A stretch of DNA of 64,000 bases from Acanthaster planci (taxonomy: Eukaryota; Echinodermata; Asteroidea; Valvatida; Acanthasteridae), in NCBI RefSeq assembly GCF_001949145.1, contig NW_019091529.1, positions 691,163-755,162 on the forward strand. Reading direction: 5' to 3'. A program made the translations under genes and the position numbers. Numbering within the stretch: position 1 is the first letter of the stretch; every line of letters starts with the position of its first letter. Below, one piece after another: positions 10,601 through 23,275 of the stretch. The notes below the pieces were generated by a model. That model was not told where the DNA came from and did not search any database. It worked only from the letters and a program-made list of their open reading frames with translations.

Positions 10601-12125
10601 TTAAAATTGCCTGGGTGAACTGGTGAATTTGCCATGTCTCTCAAAATGGGGAAGACTGACCTTGGTTGGCTGGGTATGAGTGTTTTGAGGCTGCGTATGA
10701 GAGGATGACGATTCATCAACAGACTGTTCAGAGTTCAAAGCAGCAGCTAAAACAGAACTCATAAGACGTTTCTTGTTCTCACTGCTGTGGCTGTAATTCT
10801 TGATGCTCGTTTCTGAGTGATGGCCAGAAACAGTCATGATGTTCCTGGATTCGAAGCCAGCTTTGTCAAGAATTGTGACACTTGTAGCTCTGAAGAAATT
10901 TGCTTTTGCTTCCATGGAAATAACCTTTAGTTTGTTGGACAGAGCCTTTTTCCAAGTGGTGCATAACAATACCATGTATCTGAACTGGTGCATGAGTTGT
11001 CTTTCGGTCTTTGCCAGAGATTCACAGTTGGGATGCAGCTTCTGCGTGTACAGGAAAAATGCGCTCATAGGACAGCGGGGGTTCCTGGGCACTTCATACA
11101 CAAGACCTGCTTGGTTTTTATCGTCATTTTCCCTGTTGTTTTTCGTCAGGTGATCACGTTTGTGATATACCGCAGCCTGTTGGAACAAATATGTATTTTG
11201 AAGTCTTTTTTTCATGTTCCTTTTGTTTTCTCTGCCTCGATTGCAGAAATAATTATCATAATGTCTATGGACACCCTGTTCTGAAGACCAGCTGGTGTGG
11301 CGATATTCGTTACAGATGAAGCATTTAATGTGTGCATGTCCTCTGGAGTAACGGGATTTTTATGTTCCACACACCCTTTTCCAATTTTTTTTCAAGTGAA
11401 CGAGTACCAGTAACGCTTTGAAAGCCCCTATTGGATCGCTCAAATGCTTCATCTTTCGCAATGTCGATTGGATTGCTTTCTCTCTATACCCAGCAAGAAA
11501 TGAGACCGAGGGGTACCCCCCAACATGTCCAATCCCCATACACATTCCAGACTATTGTTACTTAACACATCCCCCAAGATGTCTGAAAGGAATTCCCCAG
11601 ATTCCTGCGAGACAATGATCAACACAAAGCAGGGGGTTCTCTCCGTCTCATACCTTGCTGCATATGTTTCTCTCTCTTTGAAATGCTTCTGTAAACCATA
11701 CCTGATAGACTGTGCTGATTTTTTACTGTATATTACCATCAACCTGACGTACATGTACTTCCGCGTAGAACCTCCGCAAAAAGGTCATCGAGAGCTGCGT
11801 TATTCATTTCCTCCATCACCGATAATGTTGTGCCTCTGTCATTGCAATAATTGGAGAAAATGTTCATGCAGTACTTTACGCTCTTTTTAGTGTTCTGTGA
11901 ATCAGCTCAGTCGAGAAATTCTTTAAATTCTTCGTCGGATATAGAAGAGCTAATTTTGCAAGTGCGTAACGTAAGAATGGGTGTATTACGTTGTGACAAA
12001 AATGCACTTTTCTTTATTCTTCCCAAGTTGACAGGAATCATTTCTGTGTGTTTGACAGGAAGGAAGTGGAACTTGTGTAATTTCAGTGATTTTTCAGTGG
12101 ACGAGTCAAACATTGTTAGCTTCAC
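10601..12125 (-). pseudogene. Crypton-type tyrosine recombinase relic (DUF3504-like)
   Basis: Minus-strand frames from 12125 down to 10601 can be followed through stops and frameshifts. They begin with SDEEFKEFLD, a stop, then ADSQNTKKSVKYCMNIF (N-terminal core-binding helices). Next is MEEMNNAALDDLFAEV, then YSKKSAQSIRYGLQKHF (a hallmark of eukaryotic DUF3504 recombinases), a cysteine/histidine segment CFICNEYRH, and a C-terminal catalytic part. That part contains FFRATSVTILDKAGF, IMTVSGHHSETSIKNYSH and KKRLMSSVLAAAL. The GH-to-NY spacing matches the tyrosine-recombinase box with its nucleophilic tyrosine. Crypton elements encode such recombinases, and vertebrate KCTD1, ZMYM and QRICH1 genes carry domesticated copies. 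This copy is broken by at least one stop and several frameshifts. Confidence 0.8.
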
Positions 12126-12129
12126 AAAC

Positions 12130-12690
12130 TTAAAAAGAATGCCATTTAACCTGTTTACAGAGTAATTCCATCATAATGTGCAGAAGCCGTCCATTTTAAC
12201 ACCAATGCTATTTAATGTTTTGTTTGTTTTAGATTCTTTTACGACTTGTAAAGCGTGCATGTACATGTACGTGGCGAAATGTATGATAACTCGCTGACCA
12301 GAACAGTAAATGGAGGTGATCGAATTTGGAATCCTGGCACATGTAAATATGAGTATCTACACGACAGTTTAAGAATAAATAGAAGTGCCAGTCGAATTAA
12401 ATACAGCATTGATGACTTGTACGGACTCAGAGATACAAATCAAGCCAACTTTTTATCTCCATAGGTCAGTGATAGAGTCTGTGAGTTGGGGCTACGAAGG
12501 TCCACTCATAGTGGGTGTAGAGCTTGCAGGCTTAAAAAAGAAAAATTACTACTCACACGTCTGTAAGGACTACGAACAATTTGGCTGCCCACCCTCGCTC
12601 TGATTGTCGTCCCAGAGTTTTAACTTAACCCCGATCCCCAAAGCATCAGTAAGTTTGGAACCTGATCGTGAAGCTTCGACATCCAATGCC
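12130..12690. other. Spacer between Crypton relic and LINE
   Basis: ORFs here do not resemble known proteins. A TACATGTA palindrome lies near 12260. The right end (after about 12604) may be 5' sequence of the following LINE, but no ORF1 motif is visible. Confidence 0.35.
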
Positions 12691-12699
12691 GCAGTTCAA

Positions 12700-15330
12700 C
12701 AAGAACACCAGAAATCACGTCTTCCCCCTTTTTCTGGCTGTGTAATGCCAGATCAGCGAATAACAAATTTGAGGAATTGTCAGCTACTATTACGCTCGGG
12801 AATTTTGACGTGTGTGCCCTTACAGAAACCTGGTACAATGATGACATCTTGCCTGGAGTTGTTAGCATCCCCGGTTACTCTCTTTTTATGAAGTGTCGAG
12901 AACATCAACTTGGGGGTGGTGTGGCGTTATATGTAAAACACCAGTGGAACGCTTCCCAGTTACCTGAGATCAAAGTGCCAGAAAACTTGGAGATCGTCTG
13001 GATCAAGCTACGACCCTATCGTTTGCCAAGATCAGTTTCTTGAATATTTTGTGCTGTGGTTTATTTCCCACATCCGGACTCTGAAGTTGAGGAAGTCATT
13101 CATTGATCACATGTTCAGCACTATTGACCATCTGAGTGTCTCCAACCCACAGGCTGGGTTTGTTATATTAGGAGACTTTAATCAACTGAATGTTAATCCA
13201 CTCATTGCAGACCAGAATTTTTGACAAGTTGTGGACCAGCCAACTAGAGGTAATAATATTCTTGATAAGATTATTACAAATATGAGTGATGATTAATTAT
13301 GCGATACCTCAAATTACATCGCCAGTTGGGATGTCGGACCACAACACTGTGCATTGGGCCCCAGTGTATAGCCTTCGAATTAAAAATGCAAGTAAATTGT
13401 GTTTGAGGCGTCCTATGCCCGAGAGTGCTACACGTTCCTTTGGAACGTGGATTAGTAATTACGAATGGGCTCAAGAGTTTGATCACATTGATGCTGACAC
13501 AAAAGATGAAAAGTTTATTGAAACCCTGAACACAAAGATTGATTTATTTTTTCCGGTAAAAAGAGTCAAAATTCATGCTACTGATAAACCCTGGATGACT
13601 CCACAAATCAAAGGGTTAATTAAATCACGGCATGTAGCTTTTCATTGTAATGATATGGTCTCTTGGAGGAGATTGCGGACAAAGATTATAGCATGTACAG
13701 GTGTGGCAAAGAAACAGTATTATGCCACTCGGGTCGCCAAACTCAAACTGAGTAAACCACCGGCTTGGTTTCAACGAATCCGCATGATTACTGGTAATAA
13801 GAAAGACCATCCGTCAATACATGATCTAGGAGTTGACCCAAATAATATGTTCATGGTAGCATCTACTATTAATGAACATTTTGTTTCAGTTGCTTCAGAT
13901 ATGGATTGCATTGACCTTAGTAGTCTCCCGGCGTATTTACCTGCTTCCCAACCTTGCCCGTATTTGTATCCATGGGAAGTTTATAAGTCACTTCAAACCA
14001 TTAAACTGTCTACAGCTGGTGGGCCTGACAATATCACAGCTCGGTTTATTAATCATTTTGCCGTTGATCTTGCTACTCCCCTGGCTCACATTTTGAATGA
14101 ATCCTTCCAACAAGGAACAGTGCCCAATGCGTGGAAACGAGCTATTGTGATACCCATACCCAAGTCAAGCCCAACGTCTGTTGACAAGTTGAGACCGATA
14201 TCTCTGTCTAACCACTTCGCACAGGTTGCGGAAGGATTTATAGCGAGGTGGTTGTTGGAGGACATTGGCCCGAGGCTGTATCCTGCTCAGTTTGGAAATC
14301 GAAAAAATTTCTCAACAAATCATTATTTGATCAATATGCTTCACCTACTGTATCGAAATGCTGACATATCCAGATCGGTTGCTACTGTGACTACCACAGA
14401 TTTTTCGAAAGCATTTGATAGGATTAATCACACACTAGTGTTGAATAAGTTAATTCACTCACTCAAGTTCGCCCCTCTATCATTCCATGGATAGCTGACC
14501 TTTTAACCTCTAGGGAGCAGTGTGTTCGTTACCTTTCAATATGCTCCAGTTAGTTGACCTTAAATGCCGGAGTCCCACAAGGAACCAAACTTGGCCCTAT
14601 TTCATTTTTAGTTATGATCAATGATGTAAGACCCACGGGTGATAATCTTGCTGTGTTCAAATATGTTGATGATTTATCGATTGTTGAGTGTAGACCATCT
14701 TCGCAGAAATCTTGGGTGCAGGACGCCATTGACAGCCTTACAAATTGGTCGATGCAAAACAGCATGAAACTAAACCCTAGTGCGTGCTTTCAGATGAATG
14801 TTGACTTCTCTAGAAACAGTCCTCGTTTCTATTGATGACCATGATCTCTGTACTACGGCACATATCAAGGTTTTGGGGGTTATTATTCAAAGTGATCTTA
14901 AATGGGATAAAAATGTGAACAGCATTGTCAAACGTGCTCGAAAGTAACAAAACCATTTGCCCAATTTACCCATAAAATAATGTATTTATACCCTTCCCAC
15001 GATGTCTAACAATTCTCCACTCCCCTGGAAACCCATTCGATGATTTACAAGAAATTTACAAGCCCAAGAAGAGTGAAATTTACCTATTTAAATTTCAGCA
15101 GTAGACAGGCCAACAGTGGAGGCGACGGCAAACATGAGGAATGCCCCTGCCACCGCATGATGGCGCTGTTGCTACACACCAGCATACCCACAATTATATG
15201 TGCATGATATCATGATGACATCATCATCATGCATGACATCCCTCACATATTGTAATTCAGTTTTTTTAACTGTGAAAATGGATTTTACTAAACCAACATG
15301 AAATTAAATGAAATGAAATGAAACGTTATA
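12700..15330 (+). mobile_element. Non-LTR retrotransposon (LINE, APE endonuclease plus RT), defective
   Basis: The endonuclease appears at 12777-13340 in shifting frames: LTETWYNDD, QLGGGVALYVKH, GDFNQLNVNP, then DKIITN and VGMSDHNTVHW. The RT follows in a long frame (13286-14494), with finger and palm blocks PDNITARFINHF, DKLRPISLSNHF, YPAQFGNRKNFSTNHYLINM and TDFSKAFDRINH. After a frameshift come AGVPQGTKLGPISFLVMIND and YVDDLSIVE (14554-14835). The thumb ends abruptly after KVLGVIIQSDLKWDKN, at about 14945. The 3' end is an ATGAA-type repeat tail at 15300-15330, as LINE tails often are. The domain order and wording place it in the CR1/L2/Jockey-like group; the exact clade is uncertain. It lacks a recognisable ORF1 and is dead. 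Confidence 0.88.
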
Positions 15331-16949
15331 CGTATTACATGCACTGTGTCAATTGAATATGCCCAGGGGAGTGGGACGGAAGGGTGTTGTGCAACAAGCG
15401 CCCCCCACGCTCAAACTCTTCTCATTCAGTATTGCGCAGCGATGGCGTGCACATCCTTTGTTTCTTAGCTGTGTGAAGATGGACCACGATCCACGAACAG
15501 CCGGCAATAATTTTTTATTGATGATATACTGTCAACTGTGACTCGGAGTGTTTAAACCCGTTAAATATATTTCTTTTATGGGACTTTCACTTGTATCAGA
15601 AAAGTTAATTTTCGAGATGAAAATTGGCCTGGAGGGAGTTCCTTTTTGACCGTGCCGTGCCAACTTCTTAATTAACGCGTTGTCCGCATACGCGTTTGTG
15701 TGCGACGATCGGTTATGCGTGCTGCATCTCCACGCGCTGTAAGTTTTTAGCGAACGTGAAGAATATTTTTACTACACGCGTACCGAAATGCAATGGACAA
15801 AAATTGAGTGGGACGAATCACTTGTTTCTCATAACGTTGTGGAAAAAGGGTCATGTTGAAGGAAGGATTTCCTTTAATCAAACGACTACAGTCGGAAGGT
15901 GAGGTCCTTATGCATACATTTCAGAAAAAAAAATCAATGTTGAAGGTGGGAGTTTTACAAATTAAATCGTTGTTATGTATGGAATTTAGAGGTGTTAATT
16001 TGAGGATATCACAGCGCAGCGTCGGCATTATGAACGTGTTCGGATGCAGGATCCATAGCTGGGTCGAGAAGTTGAAATGGGAAACCTTTTCAAGAATCTC
16101 CATAAAACAAAGGGCTGGTGTATACGTACATATTGAAAATAGTACAAATTCTTCAATAATCCTTGTGGATAATGTAAACGCTGCAGATTGTTACTTTATA
16201 TGAAACAGTTCCTTATGAACACCCCTTTTAATGAATGGAATAGGCTTACAAACCGTTGTGCGCACATCACGCGCAAACCCCTTCCGAGTCCTCCCAGCCC
16301 CCCTTGGAATATGCACATTGTACATGTATATGCCTGACATTTTACACACAAGCTTAATGAGGTATCAGTGCAATTCGTTGTCAGTGGGGTGACTTCATCT
16401 GCATGCGTGCAATGCGCACTTTTAGCCTATCAGCGTACGCGTCACAGTGTTTTCAGCCCTGCCAAAAGTCTATAAAAGGCGAGCCTGCATCACATTCGAA
16501 ATCTCTTTTTGCCTCCAGAATAGGCCCTGTGGGAAGAAGAGAACCGACACTAGGATAGGAAGAAGCAGAAAGACGATGAAGAACTAGAAAGAAGGGTTAT
16601 GATAGGAAAACAGACGAAAAGTAGTAGTGAGCCGAGTAAGGACACGAAGAGACCTACAGGCTGCATTCCACCAAATCGTTTATTTCTGCGCGCGAGCTCA
16701 TTAATATTTTGTGATCCCACCGGATGTTTTACAATAAGACAGACCACAATCAGGAGGGATCATAGAAATATTTCCATAAATCAACTATTTGGAGTTTTTT
16801 TTCACAAAAAGCCCCAAATTGCGGGCCTATTTTGGATAGAGGCGGAGGGCTACATTCGGAAATGAGCACTTAGTTTTACTGTTACTTTGGGTGTATCTTC
16901 CTTGGAAGGCAAAAGAATTGAGGTTTATAATAACCGTACCGATGGGTGA
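15331..16949. other. No gene recognised; promoter-like TATA at 16471
   Basis: ORFs at 15353-15541, 15696-15902 and 15853-16203 are short and match nothing I know. A good TATA element (TATAAAAGGC, 16471-16480) lies about 30 bases upstream of CACATTCGAAATC and could be an LTR or Pol II promoter. No transcript evidence is available. Confidence 0.35.
16471..16480 (+). promoter_or_regulatory. Candidate TATA box
   Basis: TATAAAAGGC sits in a GC-richer context and is followed 20-30 bases later by a possible initiator (CACATTC). It could belong to an LTR of the BEL/Pao element or to an unrecognised gene. The assignment is speculative. Confidence 0.3.
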
Positions 16950-17340
16950 ACCCTCGTATTTAGGCCAGAAATATGTCCGCCCAGCTCATTAATAAAAGTA
17001 ATACACTCAAAATATTCTATATTAGAGAGCCCTGAGAGCCATGGAACTGAGGAATTGAAGAAATATGAGACTGGACCTCTGGGCCGGACTCAGGGCTTCC
17101 AATTCTGAGCAATTTGGATGCAATCGGGTTTGAAAGTGGCACTATTTGAGCCATTTTGCCAAGGGAGGGTTTTTCAAAATGGCTACTTTTCTGGACAAGG
17201 ACATTTTCTGCATTTTAGGGGTGGTCTGCTTCTGGTGAAAATCTCTCAAAAATTCATTGGTCAACCCCCCGAAAATCACACGAAAATGAAAGAGGACATG
17301 TGGAACATCATTTTTCTGTGCAGCCTGAACACCTGTAAGA
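16950..17340 (+). repeat. Dispersed repeat, left copy of an inverted pair
   Basis: This sequence reappears in reverse complement at about 23740-24135. Shared landmarks are CCAGAAATATGTC, the GAGCTCATT/CAGCTCATT run, TTGGATGCAATCGGGT, AAGTGGCACTA, AAAATGAAAGAGGACATG and the closing GCAGCCTG/CCAGGCTGG. Identity is moderate, so both are old copies. The pair brackets 6.4 kb that includes the BEL/Pao element. Confidence 0.75.
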
Positions 17341-17361
17341 GTTGTATTAGGAATTCCGATT

Positions 17362-17428
17362 GTTTTATTTTATTTTATTTTATTTTGTTTTATTTTGCTT
17401 TGCTTTGCTTTGCTTTGCTTCGCTTCGC
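17362..17428. repeat. Compound microsatellite (TTTTA)n then (GCTTT)n
   Basis: Pentanucleotide units TTTTA run for about seven copies, then shift through TTTTG into GCTTT/GCTTC units. This is simple slippage-derived sequence adjoining the dispersed repeat. Confidence 0.95.
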
Positions 17429-17479
17429 CCATGGCAAGGCTTTGGCACGGGCAAAATGTCGGACATGATATGATAAAAA

Positions 17480-19300
17480 CTATGCCTGGGTACAATCACA
17501 GAGTGGTGATCTATCTTTTCACAAAGTACCACTGATCAGTGACACGTGTCTTTTGGCAATAATTTTCAAATCATTGGTTATCTTCATCAATTGGGATGAT
17601 CGAATAAAATGTAGTGAGAATATTTGAGCAATGACGAAGAAAAAGAAAAATGATATCGAATTGATAAACTGCCGTTAGTGTATCGCATTGACCAAGCTCG
17701 CACAGCTCGCGAAACTTTACCCTTAACGCTCTGCGCGTCGTAAGCTGTAACCCCGTGTGCCTTGTATCCTTCACTAAAATCTGTGCAAGGCAATCAGCCC
17801 TTCCCACCGCCCTGTTCAGGCACTGGGCGACAAGCATATCTGTAACATAGAGCCGTATATAAACTACAGCGCTTCTCCTCGCGGAGAAAATTATTTAAAT
17901 GCCATCCTAGGCACAGACATTTCGAATCCACGTGCGTGTTTGTAGAACATTCAAAATCAGATAGAATAAATAACAAATACAACACGCAAGTACAACTCCC
18001 GCGCGTCAGCAAGTCTTTTCAATAAGACACACATGTACAGAGCAACGGCACATGCTTATTTGCATCCATCTAGCTGATTATTTTGATACGAATGACATTT
18101 GCTGCTAATTAACTCCTGCCTTGAACACGTCAATCTGGTCACTCCTAGCGCAACACAAAGTAGGCCTATACAGGCTGGCAAACACATGCCAAAGGACACC
18201 AGTACTCAAGCCTGAGGCCGAATGTATGTACGCAGGGTAATCCGTCAGGCAGATTCACCATGTACGGTACCAGAGGAAGTACTAAACCAAGGACAACCCC
18301 AAGTGCCGAGTGTTACGCCACGGTTAATCTAAAAATAAACAAACAACATATTTATTTATCGACTGCCAAATTAATACAAATTGCACGAAGTACACGTACA
18401 TGATATGCCCAATGAAGTAAACTTTGATTTCCTAAATGTGCCACTACAGCAGACTAGCATTACAACCGTAGCGCGTACACTTAAAATCACCCCTTTAAAA
18501 CATCACGTTTAAGGTTCCGACATAATCGTGTATGTGGAATTTAAACATCGCTGAACTACTGCAATCTAACTCGAAGTCTCAACAAAGTTTCACAAAAAGA
18601 ACCCCTAAACGTACGACTCTGCCGGACTCTGGGAAAGTTTCACGACAGCTGCACACAGTGTACTGTACATCTACTGCTACAAAGTTGCCCAATAACCCAA
18701 ACTAGTAATTACTGAAGTTTATCTGTTCAATGCAACCTCTGCAAGACAGCCCTACACACACCGTTGAATTTATTTAAGCAGAAAATGTAATAATTTAATG
18801 ACTATGGAGTTTGGTGATTCTGGAGTACAGCGATCGACTCTGAGCTGTTTTGCCAGCGTCGTTTCAGTAACGTTCATGGGACCTAGTTACAGTTTCTTAT
18901 GTGCTTGGTATCTGGGATTGCTCACTGGTATCGTGTGTCATGCATTTCTGCACCTTGGCAGCTGTTCAGAATCATCAGAGCTGCGTGATAAATTTGGCGA
19001 AGTACCTGATCTGGAGCCTCAGGCAGCTCTACAACGCAGAAGTACAACCTACCTGTGAGCTGTGAAACAGATCAGCTAAAATCTGAACTTTGAGTGTCAA
19101 CCCTTGGCAATTCTGTTCGTTGTTGAAGTTACCCTTGCAACGATTTGTAATTTGTTACTCATGCTGTGTGAGTGCGTATTTGCTCAATCAATATTGATTG
19201 CATATTATGCAAATGTGTAATTGGTTACATGTGAAGTTTATCGGTAGACTTAATTTAAGCAAGGCAAATGTAAAAGGTACGAGCATTATACACATTGCAA
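17480..19300. other. No recognised gene; probable 5' region of the BEL/Pao element at its right end
   Basis: Short ORFs occur, the longest plus-strand one at 18798-19058, with no family resemblance. The last several hundred bases should contain the BEL/Pao 5' LTR and leader, but I could not delimit an LTR. A TAGGCCTA is at 18161-18168. Confidence 0.35.
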
Positions 19301-19303
19301 AAT

Positions 19304-20145
19304 GTCTACCCGCGATGATAACAAAACAGTTAAGAGCAGGTCCCAAAAATGTGGATCAGCCAGTTCTTCCATCTGTAGAGCCAAAGTTAGGACAGTAGCT
19401 ACACTCGCAAAACTGACTGCTGAGGCTGCTTACATGCGTTCAATTTAAGCTCTTGAAGAGGAAAACTGCGTTTATGAAAGCGTAAAAGGGAACTTCGTGA
19501 CCTCCAACTCGAGATTGCCAAGGCGGAAGACGAAAAGAAGGTACTAGGAGAATATGAGGAGCAGTCTTCGAGTAATTGTCTGTCACAGCTGTTTGCGGAA
19601 TCATCAGCTGAGGGAAAGGTGGGCCAGTGGTTGGCTGATAATGCAAAGAAAGTACCGCCTGCAGAACCGTCCCAATCCAGCCTCTTTCCAGCCTGCAGAA
19701 CCGGTGCATGAAGTGCGGTCAGCGTAACAAGTTCTGCCTGTTCCTGCGGAAGTGATAGTACCAACTCCCGAAATGAAGAACTTAAAGATCCACTGAACTA
19801 TTGGCTATTTGCCAAGAGTTTCGATGCAACGGTAGGAAACACCAATGTTGGGCCAAGTGCGAAGTAACCATGGGCTTTTCTACTATTTTGAGGGCGTACA
19901 ATCTACCAGAACTACCAACTGAGTAGACAAAAAGGCCAAAAGCCGCAGAGAGCCAAGACAGGTAGAGCCAAATCGACAAGGCCCATGATGTGCCCTTTGT
20001 GCAAGGGAAGTCGCCCTCTTCATGTATGTTCAGACTTCATAAAGATGTCAGCACCAGATTGACTTGCAACTGTAGGACAGAAGAGGTAATGCTTCACCTG
20101 CCTGTCGAGAATTCATTTCTCGAGGAAGTGTAGCCAAGGGCCTTT
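19304..20145 (+). pseudogene. BEL/Pao retrotransposon gag remnant
   Basis: The ATG at 19304 opens a frame MSTRDDNKTVKSRSQK followed by an alanine/arginine-rich helix (AKLTAEAAYM). After a frameshift this becomes KRELRDLQLEIAKAED, the charged coiled coil typical of BEL/Pao gag. The next block, DPLNYWLFAKSFDATVGN, matches the start of the BEL gag core. Two zinc-binding motifs follow in different frames: CPLCKGSRPLHVCSDFIKM and CFTCLSRIHFSRKC, the latter a C-x2-C-x4-H-x4-C knuckle. Several frameshifts and stops show it is inactive. The pol part resumes after about 1.5 kb of unrelated sequence. Confidence 0.78.
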
Positions 20146-20149
20146 ACAG

Positions 20150-21610
20150 AATCAGCATTTATGTTCATATTATAAAAATCACTAAATTTAGTGATAGTTT
20201 TGGCCCTGGTTCCTTGGTAAAGTTTGGCTAAGGTGACAAAAATCATGATAAAGTTGTAGGCCTAATGCATTAACGTCGATCACATGATTGTAGGCCCGCC
20301 AAGCTGCCATTTTTGCCAGCCCTAATAAGACGTGCTCGTCCTAACCGAGACATTTTCCAATCATTTTCGGCAGTTTCGCCGTGAGTGTTGTTTTCTAAAT
20401 GTTTTCAACAGTTAAATGATAAATACTGTAAACCGCAGGACCAGTGAAAGGATCAAAGGATAGATTATTTTCTTTCTCTGTTCGTATTTGTCGCCCTGTG
20501 TAGCACGGCAAATTACGTTTGTCATGGGTGATACGACGCTGTGTCGGAGTACAGAGATCGGCAGAGCTTATTCACAAAAGGGGAATATCCCATATTATAG
20601 TTGCAAACGATTGTTGCATTTCATGAATGGTAAATAGGCTTCCATCGCCGATTAAGACGGCTGGAAACTGTTGATATCTAAACTACGGAGGCCGAGTGGT
20701 GCCATGATTTAGGTACCGATTTCCTTTGTGTGGAAACCATTTGAGCGTTGTTCGCTGTCCTTATTATTACTGTTTGAGAGTTCCTCATTCCTAGATGTAT
20801 GGCGAACCATGTATGTCACCATAAGATAAATCACATTATATACTGAAAGTTGCATAGATTGTTCAAGTGATAGCTTTGTGAATTACTTCACACAGTGGTA
20901 ATTTTTACCTTGTGTTTGATGACCACGTGGTGTTGGAAAGTTATTGTTGTGCATCTTGCAGGAAATGGTAACAAGTGTGCTCATTTTGTCATAGGTATTG
21001 AACCTAATTTACGAAACCAGTATTTGATGTTCATCTAGCTACGGTAGCCAGGCTGCGCCATTACTGGGGGTAAGCAAGCACGGAACTCAGGCATCACACT
21101 CACTCAGTCAGTTGTTTAAGCGTGTTGTGGTATTTCCACGTACTTTATTTAGCTTTTCTTGTACTTATAGAGTTTTCTAATTTTATAAGGTACATGCACT
21201 TGCCAATTGTGTTGCTGATGCAACATTGCCGTTACTTTCCCATCTCTGTAATTTGAGTTATATCTTACAAGATGTACTAGTTCATTTAACAAAAAGTCGG
21301 GGATGCATTCCCCAGAGGTGACATATGTCAGGCGCTAAATGACATTTATGGGATACCTTCTCTGATGTTATTTAGATACTGGTACATGCAATTAAATCTT
21401 TGTCGAAATTGTATATTTCACATGCAGCATTTTTCTTGGGGAGACTGCCTACGCGCTCCCTGTTATTAAACGGCACATTCAAAGAACCTCTAGATGTGAG
21501 TCACTCGTCGCATCATTTGATGTCCAGTTCTACCCTCTGATCCCTCTACTCCCCTCTTTACACAAATAAGGTGACTGGCGTCCTGCTACGCTTTTGTGAA
21601 GGTCAAGTCG
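20150..21610. other. Sequence interrupting the BEL/Pao element
   Basis: Between gag and the RT remnant there are about 1.4 kb with no ORF and no BEL protein similarity, although a protease and the first half of RT would be expected. It starts near a short palindrome (ATCACTAAATTTAGTGAT, about 20179-20196). It may be a later insertion accompanied by a deletion. A TAGGCCTA is at 20257-20264. Confidence 0.4.
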
Positions 21611-21614
21611 CCTT

Positions 21615-23275
21615 TATGACCGATATAGAATAGATGTTCCATCAAGTGGGGGTGGAACTGGAACACAGAGATGTCCTGGGGTTTATTTAGTGGCACAATG
21701 GGGACATGCGTGAGCATCCAGACGTCTTCCTGATTTTGTTCGTCGGTGTATGGAGTCCGAGGTGTGCCAACTATGCCTTGTTGTGAGCTACGGATGGCTT
21801 TGGCAACAGGTTTGATTCTGCTGTTGAGAAAACTGTGAGGAGGAATTTTTACGTGGACGACTGCTTGAAATTGGTCAGTTTCGAGGAGGATGCAATCAAG
21901 TTGTCAGTGCAGTTGTCAAATCTGCTGTCAATGGGATGTTTCCATTTGACCAAATGGACAAGCAATCGACGTCGGGTTCCTGAAGCTATTCTACTTGAAT
22001 AGAGGGCAAAGGAGGTGAGGGCAATGGGTCTTAGCCGAGTTAGATTACCTGTGGAACAGCTCTCGGAGTCAAGTGGGATACTGAGAATGATACACTTGGA
22101 GTAAGCGTTTGTCAAAGACTGAGGAACTACACTTGCCGGGGCTTGTTCGGTATTGTCTGTTCCGTCTATGATCCCTTAGGGTTTCCACAGGTTTTCCGGG
22201 CCAAGATCCTGGTTCAAGAACAATGTCGGGTCGCAAATAAGGTTGGCCGGGGATGATCCCTCGGAAGTGGCCACGCAGGAAAAGTGGATCAGGTGGTCGA
22301 ATGGCCTCCCAAGGCTCTGTGAGTTCAAGGTCGACAGGTGTTTGGCCCGGGTAGCTTTGGAAAGGTGCGTAAGTGCTGTCTACCTACATCACCTCTCAGA
22401 TGCATCTAAGGATAGCTATGGTTGTGTCTCTTAGGCCTATGCTCGGTTCGTCTGAGGAAACAACGATGTTCATTGCAGGTTTGTCATTGGCAAGGCCCCG
22501 TTGGCACCACTGAAACCCATGACAATTCCTAGACTTGAGTTGCCAGCATCTGTCATGGCAGTTCGAGTCGACTGCATGCTTTGAAGGGAAGTTGGCTTGG
22601 AGATTCAAGGATCTACCATTTGGACGGACAGCATGTCTGTACTTCAGTTCATCGGGAATAAAACAAGGTGCTTCCACATCTTTGTTGCCAACAGGATGGC
22701 AGTGATACATGAAGCATCTACGCCAGATCAGTGGCGGTATGTTGGTTCTAAGGAAAATCCTTCCAGTGACGCTTCTCGGGGGCTTGATACAGATTGTTTG
22801 GTTTCAAGTACAAGGTGGAGGAATGGTCCCAGACTCTTCTGGAAGAATGAAGACACATGGCCGGCGATGCCAGAAAGGTTGAATCTCCTTGATAGCGATA
22901 GAGAAGTAAAGAGGGAATAGTCTCACAGGTAGTGAGGGCTGATGAAAAGGTTGATGTCCTCGATAGGTTCATTAACAGATGCTCCTACTGGCTACGACTC
23001 TGTAAAGCTGTGGCGTGCCGCGTGGATTCTTCACTTCATAACGTGGCTCGGCGATTCCAGTCCAAAGGAGCTTTCCAAGCTGACAGTTGTGGATTTGAAT
23101 GCTACTTAGCAGGCTCTGGTAAAGTTCGTCCAGAGAATGAGCTTTCAGCAGGAGATCAGGGATCTGTGGAGATGTCAAATATAGTGAGAAAACAGAGTCC
23201 GATTGACAGTCTGCGTTCTTACCTTCATGATGGTGGAGTGCTCGTACTCGGAAGTGCAAGTACTGGGCTGGCAAA
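21615..23275 (+). pseudogene. BEL/Pao retrotransposon pol remnant (RT, RNase H, integrase zinc domain)
   Basis: The second half of RT is followed from about 21615. It reads DIE.MFHQV, then CANYALL, and NFYVDDCLKLVSFEED with the YVDD catalytic pair. Next come LTKWTSNRRRVPEAI and SVYDPLGFPQVFRAKILVQE. The RNase H region (22243-22920) contains LHHLSDASKDSYGCVS and IWTDSMSVLQFIGNKTRCFH, then FVANRMAVIHEASTP and QWRYVGSKENPSSDASRGL. The end includes DRFINRCSYWLRLCKAVA and QSPIDSLRSYLHDGGVL, which lead into the integrase zinc-binding region. The order is that of BEL/Pao pol. Frameshifts and stops disrupt it, and no integrase core or 3' LTR is recognised. Confidence 0.85.
22432..22439. other. TAGGCCTA insertion inside BEL/Pao RNase H
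   Basis: The RNase H frame reads ...DSYGCVS, then the codons TAG GCC, then a tyrosine codon. BEL/Pao RNase H domains normally carry an aromatic residue directly after this small-residue pair. The six bases are thus an in-frame addition at a TA that introduces a stop. Confidence 0.75.
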
